The notes: a model not told the origin generated them from the letters alone. DNA of 64,000 nucleotides from Caldicellulosiruptor changbaiensis (GCF_003999255.1 NZ_CP034791.1:1280501-1344500); one strand, 5' to 3'. Positions 44,554 to 52,968 are shown, counted from the first letter of the stretch. Translations and numbers: made by a program.

Positions 44554-45948
44554 ATGAAAAGATTTATGGATGAGGATTTTCTCTTGAATAACCAGACTGC
44601 TAAAGTGCTTTACGAAAAATATGCAAAAGATATGCCAATTGTTGACTTTCACTGTCATTTGAATCCAAAGGAAATTTATGAAAACAAGAAGTTTAGGAAT
44701 ATCACGGAGGTTTGGCTTGGAGGAGATCATTACAAGTGGAGGCTTATGAGAGCAAACGGAATTGAAGAAAAGTATATAACAGGTAGCGCAGATGACTATG
44801 AAAAGTTCTTGGCATGGGCAAAGACCATTCCAATGGCAATAGGAAACCCAATTTATCACTGGACACATTTAGAACTCAAAAGATATTTTGGAATAGATGA
44901 GATATTGAATGAAAAATCAGCACCTATCATTTGGGAAAAGACAAACAAAGTTCTAAAAGAGCTTGGTGCAAGAGATATAATTTTGAGGTCTAATGTAGAA
45001 ATAATCTGCACAACAGACGACCCTGTTGATACACTTGAGTATCATTTAAAACTAAAAGAAGATAAAGATTTTAATGTAAAAATTTATCCTACTTTCAGAC
45101 CTGACAAGGGTGTGAACATTGAAAGAGAAACATTCATCCCGTGGGTAAAAAAGCTTGCAGAGGTATGTGGAAAAAAGATAGAAAGCTATGATGAGTTTTT
45201 AGATGCCTTAAAGTCAAGAGCAGAATTTTTCCACTCTGTGGGGTGTCGTGCTTCTGACCATGCTATTGACGATATGGTTTTTGCCGATGCATCTTTTGAT
45301 GAAGTAGGAAATATTTTCAAAAAAGCTTTAGCAGGTGAGAAACTTACAGAAATTGAAGTTGCAAAATATAAAACGTATACATTGAGATTCTTAGGAAAGG
45401 TTTATTCAAGTCTTGGCTGGGCAATGCAGCTTCATATAAATGCCCTGAGAAATAACAATACAAGAATGTTCAATATTTTGGGGCCTGACACAGGATATGA
45501 TTCAATAAACGATGGTCATATAGCCTCTGCACTTGTCAAATTCCTTGATTCATTAGAGAAGGAAAATTCTCTGCCAAAGGCAATTCTGTATTCCTTAAAT
45601 CCAAAAGATAGCTATGTTCTTGCAACAATCATGGGATCTTTCCAGGATGGTAGCGTTCCTGGGAAGATGCAACTTGGTGCAGCTTGGTGGTTTAATGATA
45701 GCAAAGATGGCAACCTTCAGCAGATGAAAGATCTTGCAAATCTTGGGCTCTTGAGCCGATTTGTTGGAATGGTAACAGATTCTCGAAGCTTTCTGTCTTA
45801 CGCAAGACATGAATACTTTAGAAGACTTCTTTGCAATTTGATTGGCGAGTGGGTAGAAAACGGTGAATATCCTTATGATTTAGAAACACTTGGTAGAATA
45901 GTTCAAGGCATTTGTTATTATAATGCAAAAGAGTATTTTGGGTTTTAA
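44554..45948 (+). CDS. uxaC: Glucuronate (uronate) isomerase
   Basis: About 464 residues. UxaC isomerises D-glucuronate and D-galacturonate to the keto sugars in pectin and xylan side-chain breakdown. The amidohydrolase-like start PIVDFHCHLNPKEI provides the metal-binding HxH, with FRNITEVWLGGDHYKWRLMR next, then EIICTTDDPVDTLEYH and YPTFRPDKG. The start is set by AAGGAGG at 44539-44545 before ATG 44554; the open frame upstream runs back through the eno terminator and is not coding. Other uronate genes are not in the window. Confidence 0.95.
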   Translation: MKRFMDEDFLLNNQTAKVLYEKYAKDMPIVDFHCHLNPKEIYENKKFRNITEVWLGGDHYKWRLMRANGIEEKYITGSADDYEKFLAWAKTIPMAIGNPIYHWTHLELKRYFGIDEILNEKSAPIIWEKTNKVLKELGARDIILRSNVEIICTTDDPVDTLEYHLKLKEDKDFNVKIYPTFRPDKGVNIERETFIPWVKKLAEVCGKKIESYDEFLDALKSRAEFFHSVGCRASDHAIDDMVFADASFDEVGNIFKKALAGEKLTEIEVAKYKTYTLRFLGKVYSSLGWAMQLHINALRNNNTRMFNILGPDTGYDSINDGHIASALVKFLDSLEKENSLPKAILYSLNPKDSYVLATIMGSFQDGSVPGKMQLGAAWWFNDSKDGNLQQMKDLANLGLLSRFVGMVTDSRSFLSYARHEYFRRLLCNLIGEWVENGEYPYDLETLGRIVQGICYYNAKEYFGF

Positions 45949-45966
45949 AAGATAGATGAGGAAGAC

Positions 45967-46000
45967 ATAGGGTGGAGTTGTATATTCCACCCTATTTTTA
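45967..46000 (+). terminator. uxaC terminator
   Basis: ATAGGGTGGA (45967-45976) pairs with TCCACCCTAT (45986-45995), followed by TTTTTA. Confidence 0.88.
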
Positions 46001-46063
46001 TACTTCCATTTCCTATCACATAATTGATTGGTGAATAATACATCCAAACTTAATGTTGAATCT

Positions 46064-46094
46064 CACGTAAATATGTGATACACTATTTTACGTG
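46064..46094 (+). promoter_or_regulatory. Inverted repeat before the toxin-antitoxin pair
   Basis: CACGTAAA (46064-46071) and TTTTACGTG (46086-46094) are inverted copies flanking the promoter region. The right arm lies directly before the antitoxin ribosome-binding site (GGAGGTG). VapB-type antitoxins usually repress their own operon through such sites. Confidence 0.55.
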
Positions 46095-46107
46095 GAGGTG
46101 AAATAGT

Positions 46108-46356
46108 ATGCGTAAATATCAGAACGTTACTTTATCTCTTCCCAAGGAGCTTATTCAAAAGGTAAAACATATTGCTGTTGAAAGGAATACATCTATTTCT
46201 GCGCTGCTTACAAGCTTGTTAGAAGAGCTTGTAAATAGAGAGGAGTCATATCAAAAGATTTATCTACAGCATCTTAAGCTTTTAGAAGAAGGATTTGACC
46301 TTGGAACAGGTGGAGCAATCACTTGGAGGAGAGAAGATTTATATGAAAGACAGTAA
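46108..46356 (+). CDS. Ribbon-helix-helix antitoxin (VapB-like)
   Basis: 82 residues. The N-terminal half (NVTLSLPKELIQKVKHIAVE and NTSISALLTSLLEELVN) is a ribbon-helix-helix DNA-binding unit of the CopG/Arc kind. The C-terminal half (GAITWRREDLYERQ) is the expected toxin-wrapping tail; W-x-R-E-D-LYE-R endings recur in VapB proteins. It overlaps the toxin start by 14 bases. The promoter-proximal inverted repeat would be its operator. Confidence 0.82.
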   Translation: MRKYQNVTLSLPKELIQKVKHIAVERNTSISALLTSLLEELVNREESYQKIYLQHLKLLEEGFDLGTGGAITWRREDLYERQ

Positions 46357-46783
46357 CTATCAATTTGTTGACACAAATATTTTGGTGTATGCATATGATA
46401 AATCTGCTGGAGAAAAACATAAAGTTGCTAAACAGATTGTGGAGACACTTTGGAAAGAAAGAAATGGTGCCTTGAGCACTCAAGTTCTTCAAGAATTTTT
46501 TGTTGTTGTTACAAAAAAAGTTAAGAATCCTTTAAGTTTTGACAGCGCGTTTCAAATCATATCAGACTTAGGTTTATGGAAGGTGGCCACAATTGAAGTA
46601 AAAGATATTTTAGAAGCTATCAAGCTTTCACAAAGATATAAAATATCTTTTTGGGATGCTTTGATACTTTGCAGCGCTATAAATTTGGGATGTTCAGTAA
46701 TATGGAGTGAAGACTTAAATTCTGGTCAGTATTTTGGGAAAATAAAAGTAGTAAATCCATTTTTGTCTTTAAGCACATGGTGA
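46343..46783 (+). CDS. PIN-domain toxin (VapC-like ribonuclease)
   Basis: 146 residues from ATG 46343, which follows GGAGGAGAGA. The PIN-domain acidic residues are seen in FVDTNILVYAYD (first Asp), STQVLQEFF (Glu), ISFWDALILCSA (Asp) and WSEDLNSGQ (Asp). VapC toxins cleave tRNA or rRNA when VapB is degraded. An aligned but truncated copy of the first 33 codons lies at 58477-58574, at the far end of the bacteriocin-like island. Confidence 0.9.
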   Translation: MKDSNYQFVDTNILVYAYDKSAGEKHKVAKQIVETLWKERNGALSTQVLQEFFVVVTKKVKNPLSFDSAFQIISDLGLWKVATIEVKDILEAIKLSQRYKISFWDALILCSAINLGCSVIWSEDLNSGQYFGKIKVVNPFLSLSTW

Positions 46784-46787
46784 AAAT

Positions 46788-46961
46788 TTGAAACAAATTA
46801 CATTTCCTTGGTTGTTCCATTCTTTATTTTTTATCTTCCCTTATGTTTTGTTGCAGCTTTTCTCTAAAGATCAAAATTATAATACGATGGGGCTTTTTTC
46901 TTTTGTTACTACATTTACTCTATATGGTTATTTCTTTTATTCAACAAACTATATATTTTAA
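46788..46961 (+). CDS. Small membrane protein or gene fragment, 57 residues
   Basis: A TTG-started frame beginning four bases after the vapC stop. It encodes two hydrophobic segments (FPWLFHSLFFIFPYVLLQLF and MGLFSFVTTFTLYGYFFY). There is no clear ribosome-binding site. The spacing of the two helices resembles the N-terminus of larger multi-span membrane proteins, so this may be a truncated 5' end left by island insertion. Beyond it, up to 47221, I see only the promoter below. Confidence 0.3.
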   Translation: MKQITFPWLFHSLFFIFPYVLLQLFSKDQNYNTMGLFSFVTTFTLYGYFFYSTNYIF

Positions 46962-47080
46962 CTATTTGCAAATTTGGCCTTGATATAAACTCAAGAAAAT
47001 TTAAGAAATTTTAAGCTATTTAAATAAAAGTGTATTCTGAGCTCAAAATTTAGTTGAAAATGGGCTAAAAAAAAACGGGA

Positions 47081-47110
47081 TTGACAGAGTGAAAATGTAT
47101 AAGATAAAAT
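47081..47110 (+). promoter_or_regulatory. Promoter of the peptide-export operon
   Basis: A consensus TTGACA (47081-47086) is 18 bases from TAAAAT (47105-47110). The start codon of the exporter gene lies about 110 bases downstream. No regulator binding site was recognised in this leader. Confidence 0.6.
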
Positions 47111-47221
47111 TTGCATAGAAATTCCAAGAAGAAGTTTACAGAAAAAATAGTTTAAGTACCAAATAGCCTAAATAAGAGAATAAAGAAGGAAACGTACTAA
47201 AAAATCAAGTGGGATGAAAAG

Positions 47222-49426
47222 ATGAGAACAAGATACTATTGTGTAAAGCAACACGATATAACAGATTGTGCGGCAGCGAGCTTAGCAACAATTTGTTTGC
47301 AATATGGAAAAGAAGTATCGATAGCCAGAATAAGAGAGATGGCAGGGACAGACAGGTTTGGCACCACAGCATATGGAGTTGTAAAAGCGGCAGAAAAGCT
47401 TGGATTTGAAGCAAAAGCAGTCAGGGCAGAAGCAAAAGAAGCAATATTTGAGAAAATACCACTTCCGTGTATAGCGCATGTACTGATAGATGGCAAGCTA
47501 TTTCATTATGTTGTAATACATGAGATAAGAAGAGAAAGGATAGTAATAGCAGACCCTGCCAAAGGAATAGTTAAGCTAAATCCTGAAGAGTTTTTTAAGA
47601 TATGGACAGGCATTTTGATATTTCTTGTACCAAATGAAAACTTCAAAAAAGGAAAGCAAGAGGGAGTTTTGAAAAAGTTTTTCAAGTTATTGAGACCACA
47701 GAAGAACTTGATATTGAATATTTTTGCGGTGTCAATTGTATATACCTTGCTAGGGATAGCGGCAGCGTTTTATTACAAGTTTTTGATGGATGATGTAATA
47801 CCGAATCTTTTGAAGAATACACTTCATGTTATAGCAGCAGGTGCGATACTGATTACAATATTCAAGGTGATATTAGGGGCATTCAGGGTAAGGCTTTTGA
47901 TACATTTGAGTCAAAGATTAGATATTAAACTGATGCTGGGATATTATGAACATGTGATAGAGCTTCCGATGAGTTTTTTTGGTAGCAGGAAGATAGGGGA
48001 GATAATTTCGAGGTTTATGGACGCGTCAAAAATAAGGGATGCGGTATCAGGTGCAACTTTGACGCTAATGATAGACAGCATAATGGCAGTGGCAGGCGGA
48101 GTAATTTTATACCTGCAAAATTCCACGCTGTTTTTTATAGCCATTGTGATGGTTTTGCTGTATGCAGCAGTAGTGTTTGGATTTAACAGGGTATTGAGGG
48201 AAGCGAACAGGCAGGAGATGGAAGACAATGCAATTTTGACGTCATATTTGGTAGAGTCACTGAATGGGATAGAGGTAGTAAAGGCATTTAATATAGAAGA
48301 GGATGTGAATTTTAAGACAGAGAGCAAGTTTGTAAAGCTATTAAAAGATGTGTTTAAGGTATCGAATTTAAACAATTTGCAAAGTAATATAAGCAGCGCA
48401 ATAGCAGCGGTAGGTGTTATGGTAATACTATGGGTAGGAGCACACAAGGTAATAAATGGGCAGATGAGCATAGGAGAGTTATTTACGTTCAATGCACTGC
48501 TTGCATACTTTGTAGACCCGATAAAGAACTTGATAGGATTGCAGCCGATGATGCAAACGGCGATAGTTGCAGCCGAAAGGCTTAGTGAAATTTTGGAACT
48601 TGAGAGTGAGTTTCAAGAGGACGAAGACAAGAAGTTGTCACCCAGTTTGAAGGGTGATATAGAGATAGAGGGTTTAAACTTCAGATACGGTACAAGACAG
48701 CTTGTGTTGAGGGATATAAATCTTAAGATAAAAAGTGGAGAGAGAATAGCGATAGTAGGGGAGAGTGGTTCAGGGAAGACTACATTGGCAAAACTGCTTT
48801 TAGGATTTTATGATTATGAGAGTGGAGAGATAAGGATAAATGGTTATAACATAAAAGATATAAACAAAAGGCATTTAAGGGAAAAGATAGCATATATATC
48901 TCAAGACATCTTTTTGTTCAGTGGTACGATATTTGAGAATTTGGTATTGGGTAACAGGAATATAAAAATGGAAGATGTGATTGAAATAAGCAGATTAACC
49001 ACACTGGATGAGTTTGTATCAAAACTTCCTTTGAGATATAATACCATGATAGAAGAGAATGGAGCGAATTTGTCAGGCGGGCAGAAGCAGCTAATAGCGA
49101 TAACCAGGGCGCTTTTAAAAAAGCCTGAGATAGTGATAATGGATGAAGCGACCAGTAATCTTGATTCTGTAACCGAGCAGGCGATAGGAAAGGTAATAGA
49201 GAAGGTATGTGAGGGGATAACAACCATAATAATAGCGCACAGGCTATCGACCATATTAAAGTGCGACAGGGTTGTGGTAATGCATGAAGGTAGGATAGTA
49301 GAGGTAGGAACGCATGAGGAGCTGATGAGAAAGAAAGGATATTATTATAACCTGTGGAGAGAGCAGCTGATGGGACTTGAGCAAAAAGGGTTATGGGATT
49401 TGGTTGGGAGTGCAGCTGGAAGATGA
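47222..49426 (+). CDS. Peptidase-containing ABC exporter (C39 peptidase, bacteriocin/peptide type)
   Basis: 734 residues in three modules. The N-terminal C39 peptidase has Cys16 (ITDCAAASLATI), His95 (FHYVVIH) and Asp111 (ADPAKG), the triad that cuts after a double-glycine leader. A six-helix ABC membrane domain spans about 155-440. The ATPase domain has Walker A GESGSGKTT, signature LSGGQKQLIAI and Walker B EIVIMDEATS. It would remove the leader and export the mature peptide in one step, with the HlyD-like protein. Six candidate double-glycine precursors lie downstream. It starts at ATG behind GGGATGAAAAG. Confidence 0.95.
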   Translation: MRTRYYCVKQHDITDCAAASLATICLQYGKEVSIARIREMAGTDRFGTTAYGVVKAAEKLGFEAKAVRAEAKEAIFEKIPLPCIAHVLIDGKLFHYVVIHEIRRERIVIADPAKGIVKLNPEEFFKIWTGILIFLVPNENFKKGKQEGVLKKFFKLLRPQKNLILNIFAVSIVYTLLGIAAAFYYKFLMDDVIPNLLKNTLHVIAAGAILITIFKVILGAFRVRLLIHLSQRLDIKLMLGYYEHVIELPMSFFGSRKIGEIISRFMDASKIRDAVSGATLTLMIDSIMAVAGGVILYLQNSTLFFIAIVMVLLYAAVVFGFNRVLREANRQEMEDNAILTSYLVESLNGIEVVKAFNIEEDVNFKTESKFVKLLKDVFKVSNLNNLQSNISSAIAAVGVMVILWVGAHKVINGQMSIGELFTFNALLAYFVDPIKNLIGLQPMMQTAIVAAERLSEILELESEFQEDEDKKLSPSLKGDIEIEGLNFRYGTRQLVLRDINLKIKSGERIAIVGESGSGKTTLAKLLLGFYDYESGEIRINGYNIKDINKRHLREKIAYISQDIFLFSGTIFENLVLGNRNIKMEDVIEISRLTTLDEFVSKLPLRYNTMIEENGANLSGGQKQLIAITRALLKKPEIVIMDEATSNLDSVTEQAIGKVIEKVCEGITTIIIAHRLSTILKCDRVVVMHEGRIVEVGTHEELMRKKGYYYNLWREQLMGLEQKGLWDLVGSAAGR

Positions 49427-50823
49427 GAGAGGTAATATATGATTTTGGTGAACTTAGAGAAAGTAAGCTTTTGTACGAAGCAGAGATTCCAAGGTATGGG
49501 CTTTTTATTACATACATTTTGCTTGCCTTAATGATAGGACTTGTTTTGTGGAGTATTGTAGGAAAAATTGATATAAATGTAAAGGTCCAAGGAATAGTAA
49601 GACCTTGGGAAGATGAAGCAAAGGTGATAAGTTATGTTGGAGGGAAGGTAAAAGAGGTTTTTGTAAAAGAAGGTGAATATGTAAAGAAAGGTGAGGTTCT
49701 ATTTAAAATTGATGATGAGGAGTATGTAAAGAAGAGGGATTTGTTAAGACAGCAATTGGGCGAATATGAGAAAAAGATTGATGATTTGAAAGAATTGAGA
49801 AATAGCATAGAAAATGGAGAAAGTCTCAGGAATAAAAATAATGCATACTATTTGAGGTACTTGAGCTATAGTTATGAGGTAAACAAATTAAGGAAAGCTG
49901 CAGAAGAAGCAAGAGTGCAAAGAGAATACAGTATAATGGATTTTAAAAAGCAGATGGAGAGTTTGGATGAGAAGATTAAAAATATTGATAAATTTGAAAG
50001 CACGTTAAAAGAAATAAAGGAAGTTGTAAGCAAAGGCGAGCAAGTTAAGCTAACGAAATACGACATAGGGTATTTAGGATTTATATTAAGTGAAATAGAA
50101 GCTTACAATCAGCAGGTGAAGACAAAATCGGATGGTAGTGATATACAGAGGGAGATTTTAGTATCGAAGATAGATTCGAAACTTGATGAGCTAAGGCAGT
50201 CAAAAAGTGAGTTGGTTTTGCAAAAACAGAAGATAGAAGGGCAGCTGAGACTGCTGGTCATTTCAGGTGATGATACAAAAGGAGATATTGAGAAATATAA
50301 GCTGGAGGTGCTGCAGCAGATTGATAGTGAGATTAGTAGTTTAACTCACGAAATAAAGAACCTGAAAATCAACTTGGAAGAAACTGAGAAGTTGATAGAA
50401 AGCTGTAGTGTAAGAGCAGATAAAGATGGTTATGTAGAATACAGCGTTGAATTGGTCAGTGGTGCGGCAATAAATAGCGGAGTTGAGATTGGCAGAATAG
50501 TTGGCAGTCAAGCAAGAGGATTTAAGGTTATTGGATACATACCAAATACAAAAGGTAGTAGCATAAAAATAGGGCAGAGGGCAAAGGTAAAGATAGCAGG
50601 AGCAGATGGGTTGAAAGTAGTGGAAGGGAAGGTTGCGAGGGTATCGCAGGATATAAAGGTAGCAGACCAGAGCGGGCAAGGATTTTATGAGGTTGAAGTA
50701 GAAGTGAAGAATGTTCCAAAAGATACTAAATTGAGAGCAGGGCAAGCATGTGAGATGAGCATAGTGGTTGAGCAGAAACGTTTGATTGAATGGGTATTAA
50801 AGAAGTTGGGATTGAGGTTATGA
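49423..50823 (+). CDS. HlyD/LcnD-family adaptor of the peptide exporter
   Basis: About 466 residues. A single N-terminal membrane helix (YILLALMIGLVLWSIV) precedes a lipoyl/biotinyl-like half (GGKVKEVFVKEGEYVKKGEV), a long coiled coil (about residues 100-320), the returning lipoyl half (SCSVRADKDGYVEYSVELVS) and a beta-barrel domain (IGQRAKVKIAGADGLKV). ATG 49423 overlaps the exporter stop (ATGA). In gram-positive bacteria such adaptors work with C39 exporters to carry peptides across the wall. Diverged fragments of this gene lie at 52438 and 58358. Confidence 0.9.
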   Translation: MREVIYDFGELRESKLLYEAEIPRYGLFITYILLALMIGLVLWSIVGKIDINVKVQGIVRPWEDEAKVISYVGGKVKEVFVKEGEYVKKGEVLFKIDDEEYVKKRDLLRQQLGEYEKKIDDLKELRNSIENGESLRNKNNAYYLRYLSYSYEVNKLRKAAEEARVQREYSIMDFKKQMESLDEKIKNIDKFESTLKEIKEVVSKGEQVKLTKYDIGYLGFILSEIEAYNQQVKTKSDGSDIQREILVSKIDSKLDELRQSKSELVLQKQKIEGQLRLLVISGDDTKGDIEKYKLEVLQQIDSEISSLTHEIKNLKINLEETEKLIESCSVRADKDGYVEYSVELVSGAAINSGVEIGRIVGSQARGFKVIGYIPNTKGSSIKIGQRAKVKIAGADGLKVVEGKVARVSQDIKVADQSGQGFYEVEVEVKNVPKDTKLRAGQACEMSIVVEQKRLIEWVLKKLGLRL

Positions 50824-50833
50824 GGATAGGCAA

Positions 50834-50864
50834 CAACCCTTTCATCAGCCGGCTGTGAGGGTTG
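50834..50864 (+). promoter_or_regulatory. Hairpin between the export genes and the first precursor
   Basis: CAACCCT (50834-50840) pairs with AGGGTTG (50858-50864), and the loop contains the self-complementary CAGCCGGCTG. No T-run follows, so it may be a processing or attenuation point that separates transporter mRNA from abundant precursor mRNA. Confidence 0.5.
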
Positions 50865-50919
50865 GGATATAGTAAAAATAGTAAAAATAAAATTATACAA
50901 AAAGGAGGTTCGAGGTGTT

Positions 50920-51162
50920 ATGAATAATGATGTTTTGAGAAGCACATCTGCTCTAGAATTGAATGAGACAGAATTGCTAAACATTTCAGGCGGAAAATTA
51001 AGCTGGAACGATTTAGGTTTTTATCTTAGTGGAGTTAGTGGAGGAGTAATAGGTGCTGCTATTGCTGGTGCAGTTGCGGGCACAGCGACAGCGGGGCTTG
51101 CTGGTACTTTTCTTGGTGGATTAATTGGGGGTGTTGGATATTGGATATTAGATCAGTTCTAA
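50920..51162 (+). CDS. Double-glycine precursor peptide 1, GxxxG-rich
   Basis: 80 residues with a strong AAAGGAGG site. The leader ends ELNETELLNISGG (Gly-Gly at about residues 24-25), fitting the C39 consensus (LSxxELxxIxGG). The predicted mature peptide of about 55 residues starts KLSWNDLGFYLSG and then becomes an Ala/Gly-rich membrane-active stretch with repeated GxxxG spacing (IGAAIAGAVAG, LAGTFLGGLIGG). That composition is characteristic of two-peptide (class IIb) bacteriocins. It is the first gene after the exporter pair. No modification enzymes are nearby, so the product is probably unmodified. Confidence 0.8.
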   Translation: MNNDVLRSTSALELNETELLNISGGKLSWNDLGFYLSGVSGGVIGAAIAGAVAGTATAGLAGTFLGGLIGGVGYWILDQF

Positions 51163-51176
51163 AAGGGTATATAATT

Positions 51177-51374
51177 TTGAAAGACAATGAATTAGAAAAA
51201 ATAAATGGTGATGGGGTGCTCGGTATTGCAGCTGGTATGTTGTTAGGCTTTACGTATGGAATGGCTGCAGGGGGTATAATTGCTTATAATACTGGTGAAG
51301 TTAAAGATATGTTTAAAACAGCGTGGACAGCTGCAATGGTAGGTGGAGCGGTGGGTAGCTTTCTCCCATTTTAA
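51177..51374 (+). CDS. Double-glycine-like precursor peptide 2 (Gly-Asp-Gly site)
   Basis: About 65 residues from TTG 51177, which has AAAAGGG upstream; the frame also opens at TTG 51141 inside the previous gene. The short leader KDNELEKINGDG resembles the C39 leader, but Asp stands where the second Gly is expected. The core (VLGIAAGMLLGFTYGMAAGG, ending AMVGGAVGSFLPF) is Gly/Ala-rich with GxxxG motifs. It is 14 bases after precursor 1, so the two could be the paired peptides of a class IIb bacteriocin. Cleavage at the altered site is uncertain. Confidence 0.65.
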   Translation: MKDNELEKINGDGVLGIAAGMLLGFTYGMAAGGIIAYNTGEVKDMFKTAWTAAMVGGAVGSFLPF

Positions 51375-51402
51375 TTATTGAAATGAAAGTAGGTGATAGA
51401 TA

Positions 51403-51834
51403 TTGCTTTTTAAATCGATTTTAAAATGTTTTGCATACTGTTTTGGTGCTTCAGCAGGAGTTGGTTTGTTTGTGTTGGTAGTATCAAAATTAAATGATTT
51501 GTATGTTAAGCCGGAAATTATATTAGTATTTGCTTTGATGATATTTTTGTGGTCTTTGACAATGGCAATTATTTTTGGTTACTTATGTGATCATGAAGTA
51601 TATGTCTATAAAAAAGGTACTATATCAGAAAATGAATTAGAAGAACGAATAAAAAGAACAGGGTATTACACTAAAATTGAAAAAGATGCCAACAAAATTA
51701 TTGCAACAACACCGCATAAGCTTACAAATTGGCTGTGTGGAAAAATAGTTATTGATATTAATGGAGAAGAAATAAGAATTGATGCGAGTAGAGGTTTTTT
51801 ATATAAATATTTTAGACCAGTAAAAATGCACTAA
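51403..51834 (+). CDS. Small membrane protein, candidate immunity factor
   Basis: 143 residues, starting at TTG 51403 behind AGGTGAT. Two hydrophobic helices (about 7-28 and 37-60, IILVFALMIFLWSLTMAIIF) are followed by a charged soluble domain (ENELEERIKRTGYYTKIEKD). Not recognised. Position directly after two bacteriocin-like peptides and before a terminator suggests a dedicated immunity protein, which is inference only. Confidence 0.6.
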   Translation: MLFKSILKCFAYCFGASAGVGLFVLVVSKLNDLYVKPEIILVFALMIFLWSLTMAIIFGYLCDHEVYVYKKGTISENELEERIKRTGYYTKIEKDANKIIATTPHKLTNWLCGKIVIDINGEEIRIDASRGFLYKYFRPVKMH

Positions 51835-51861
51835 TAAATTCAAAATAAAAATTAAACCTCC

Positions 51862-51905
51862 AGAGGCTGTCTATTTATAACATAGAATAGACAGCCTCTT
51901 ATAAA
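51862..51905 (+). terminator. Terminator-like hairpin after the first peptide cluster
   Basis: AGAGGCTGTCTATT (51862-51875) pairs exactly with AATAGACAGCCTCT (51886-51899). The tail is TATAAAT, weakly T-rich. A stem-loop of the same style follows at 57426. Confidence 0.7.
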
Positions 51906-51941
51906 TACAGAAAATTATGATAATGTTGGAGGATGTGAAAC

Positions 51942-52337
51942 TTGCCAAAATTACTTTCAAATAAAGTAATAATTTATATTTTATTGCTTATCACCGTTAT
52001 TGCTAATTTGTGGCTTTTTATTTATAGTAGGCAGAAATATAATATTTTATTTCTTTTTGCAATACTTGTAGCATTCATGACTTCTTATGCGTTTTTATTG
52101 TCATCGAAAAATATATTTGTGATGGGTATAACTATTATAGCATATTTAAGTGTAGTTCAAGTTTTGAGAAATATATTTAATTTTTCAGATTTGTTAAATT
52201 TTATTTGTTTGTTACCGATCATTATATTCAATGTAAGTATTATTCTTTATATTACAAAGAATAGAAGATTATATTATGATTATCTATCGTATTTTAAAAA
52301 CATACTACTTTTATTATTTAACCATAAGGACAGATAA
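51942..52337 (+). CDS. Small four-helix membrane protein
   Basis: 131 residues, TTG start behind GGAGGATG. Four hydrophobic segments fill most of the length (VIIYILLLITVIANLWLFIY, ILFLFAILVAFMTSYAFLL, IFVMGITIIAYLSVVQVL, FICLLPIIIFNVSIILYIT), and the C-terminus is basic. Not recognised. A small membrane protein inside a bacteriocin-like locus could be another immunity protein, but nothing in the sequence proves it. Confidence 0.55.
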   Translation: MPKLLSNKVIIYILLLITVIANLWLFIYSRQKYNILFLFAILVAFMTSYAFLLSSKNIFVMGITIIAYLSVVQVLRNIFNFSDLLNFICLLPIIIFNVSIILYITKNRRLYYDYLSYFKNILLLLFNHKDR

Positions 52338-52437
52338 TCTTTCTTGTTTTAAAAAATGAATTGATGAAACACTTACAAATAGAGCCATTTTAAACTGAAT
52401 TGAATGAAAAATTTTATGCAAAATATTTCAATCTATA

Positions 52438-52596
52438 ATAAAAGCTTATAATAAGAGTGCGAATATAAAGTTGAGTAGTAATGATTTACAAGGGAAAATT
52501 TTAATATCAAAGATAGATTCGAGACTTGATGAGCGGATAGAACTAAAAAGTGAATGGAGTTTACAGAAAAATAGAATGGCAGCTGCAGTAGCGTGA
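52438..52596 (+). pseudogene. Diverged fragment of the HlyD-like adaptor (coiled-coil part)
   Basis: Fifty-two codons read IKAYNKSANIKLSSNDLQGK, then ILISKIDSRLDERIELKSEW. They align with the intact adaptor (IEAYNQQVKTKSDGSDIQRE, then ILVSKIDSKLDELRQSKSEL, about 50098-50250). There is no start codon or neighbouring exporter. It is the remains of a second export module and not a copy of the intact one, since many positions differ. Confidence 0.85.
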
Positions 52597-52599
52597 GAG

Positions 52600-52931
52600 G
52601 TTTGTCAAGAATTTTTGTTTCCAAGACATAACATGGGTTGTAAAGTTAGGTTATATTATTTCGGAGTATGGAAGATTTAAAGCTTTCAAAGTCTGGACAA
52701 GGGAACGCTCAAGAATAACCGTTGACGACTAAAGACATAAGCAGGTCAGTGTATGAACTATCAACTCTTTTGTAGCGGAAAGAAGAGGATAGAAGGTAGC
52801 AAATTCTAAGGGCGTGTGCGAGGGACAGAGATCTCAAGACGTTAGGCAGGTGTTGCAAATTTTACTTCAATAAAAACCATTGCCTTTGTCATTGTCATTT
52901 TTAGCAAGGAAGACTTTTCTTTCCGACAACA
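52600..52931. other. Unexplained non-coding stretch, locally G/C-richer
   Basis: No frame of useful length in either direction. The part around 52700-52860 is visibly richer in G and C than the very A/T-rich surroundings (for example GGGCGTGTGCGAGGGACAGA). It may be a decayed mobile-element fragment or a structured RNA. I could not match it to anything. The first 60 bases may be the eroded 3' end of the HlyD fragment. Confidence 0.3.
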
Positions 52932-52968
52932 TAAAGCAATCGAGCAAGTTTTACTTGTAGTTGCTTTA
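52932..52968 (-). terminator. Hairpin at the end of the small minus-strand gene
   Basis: TAAAGCAA and TTGCTTTA (8 pairs) enclose a second stem CAAGT/ACTTG. Read on the minus strand it begins at the stop codon of the 33-residue ORF. No strong T-run follows, so it may stabilise the message rather than terminate it. Confidence 0.45.

Noticed and set aside
46295-46342. Earlier start for vapC
   Set aside because: The extra residues are the out-of-frame antitoxin C-terminus. GGAGGAGAGA positions the ATG at 46343.
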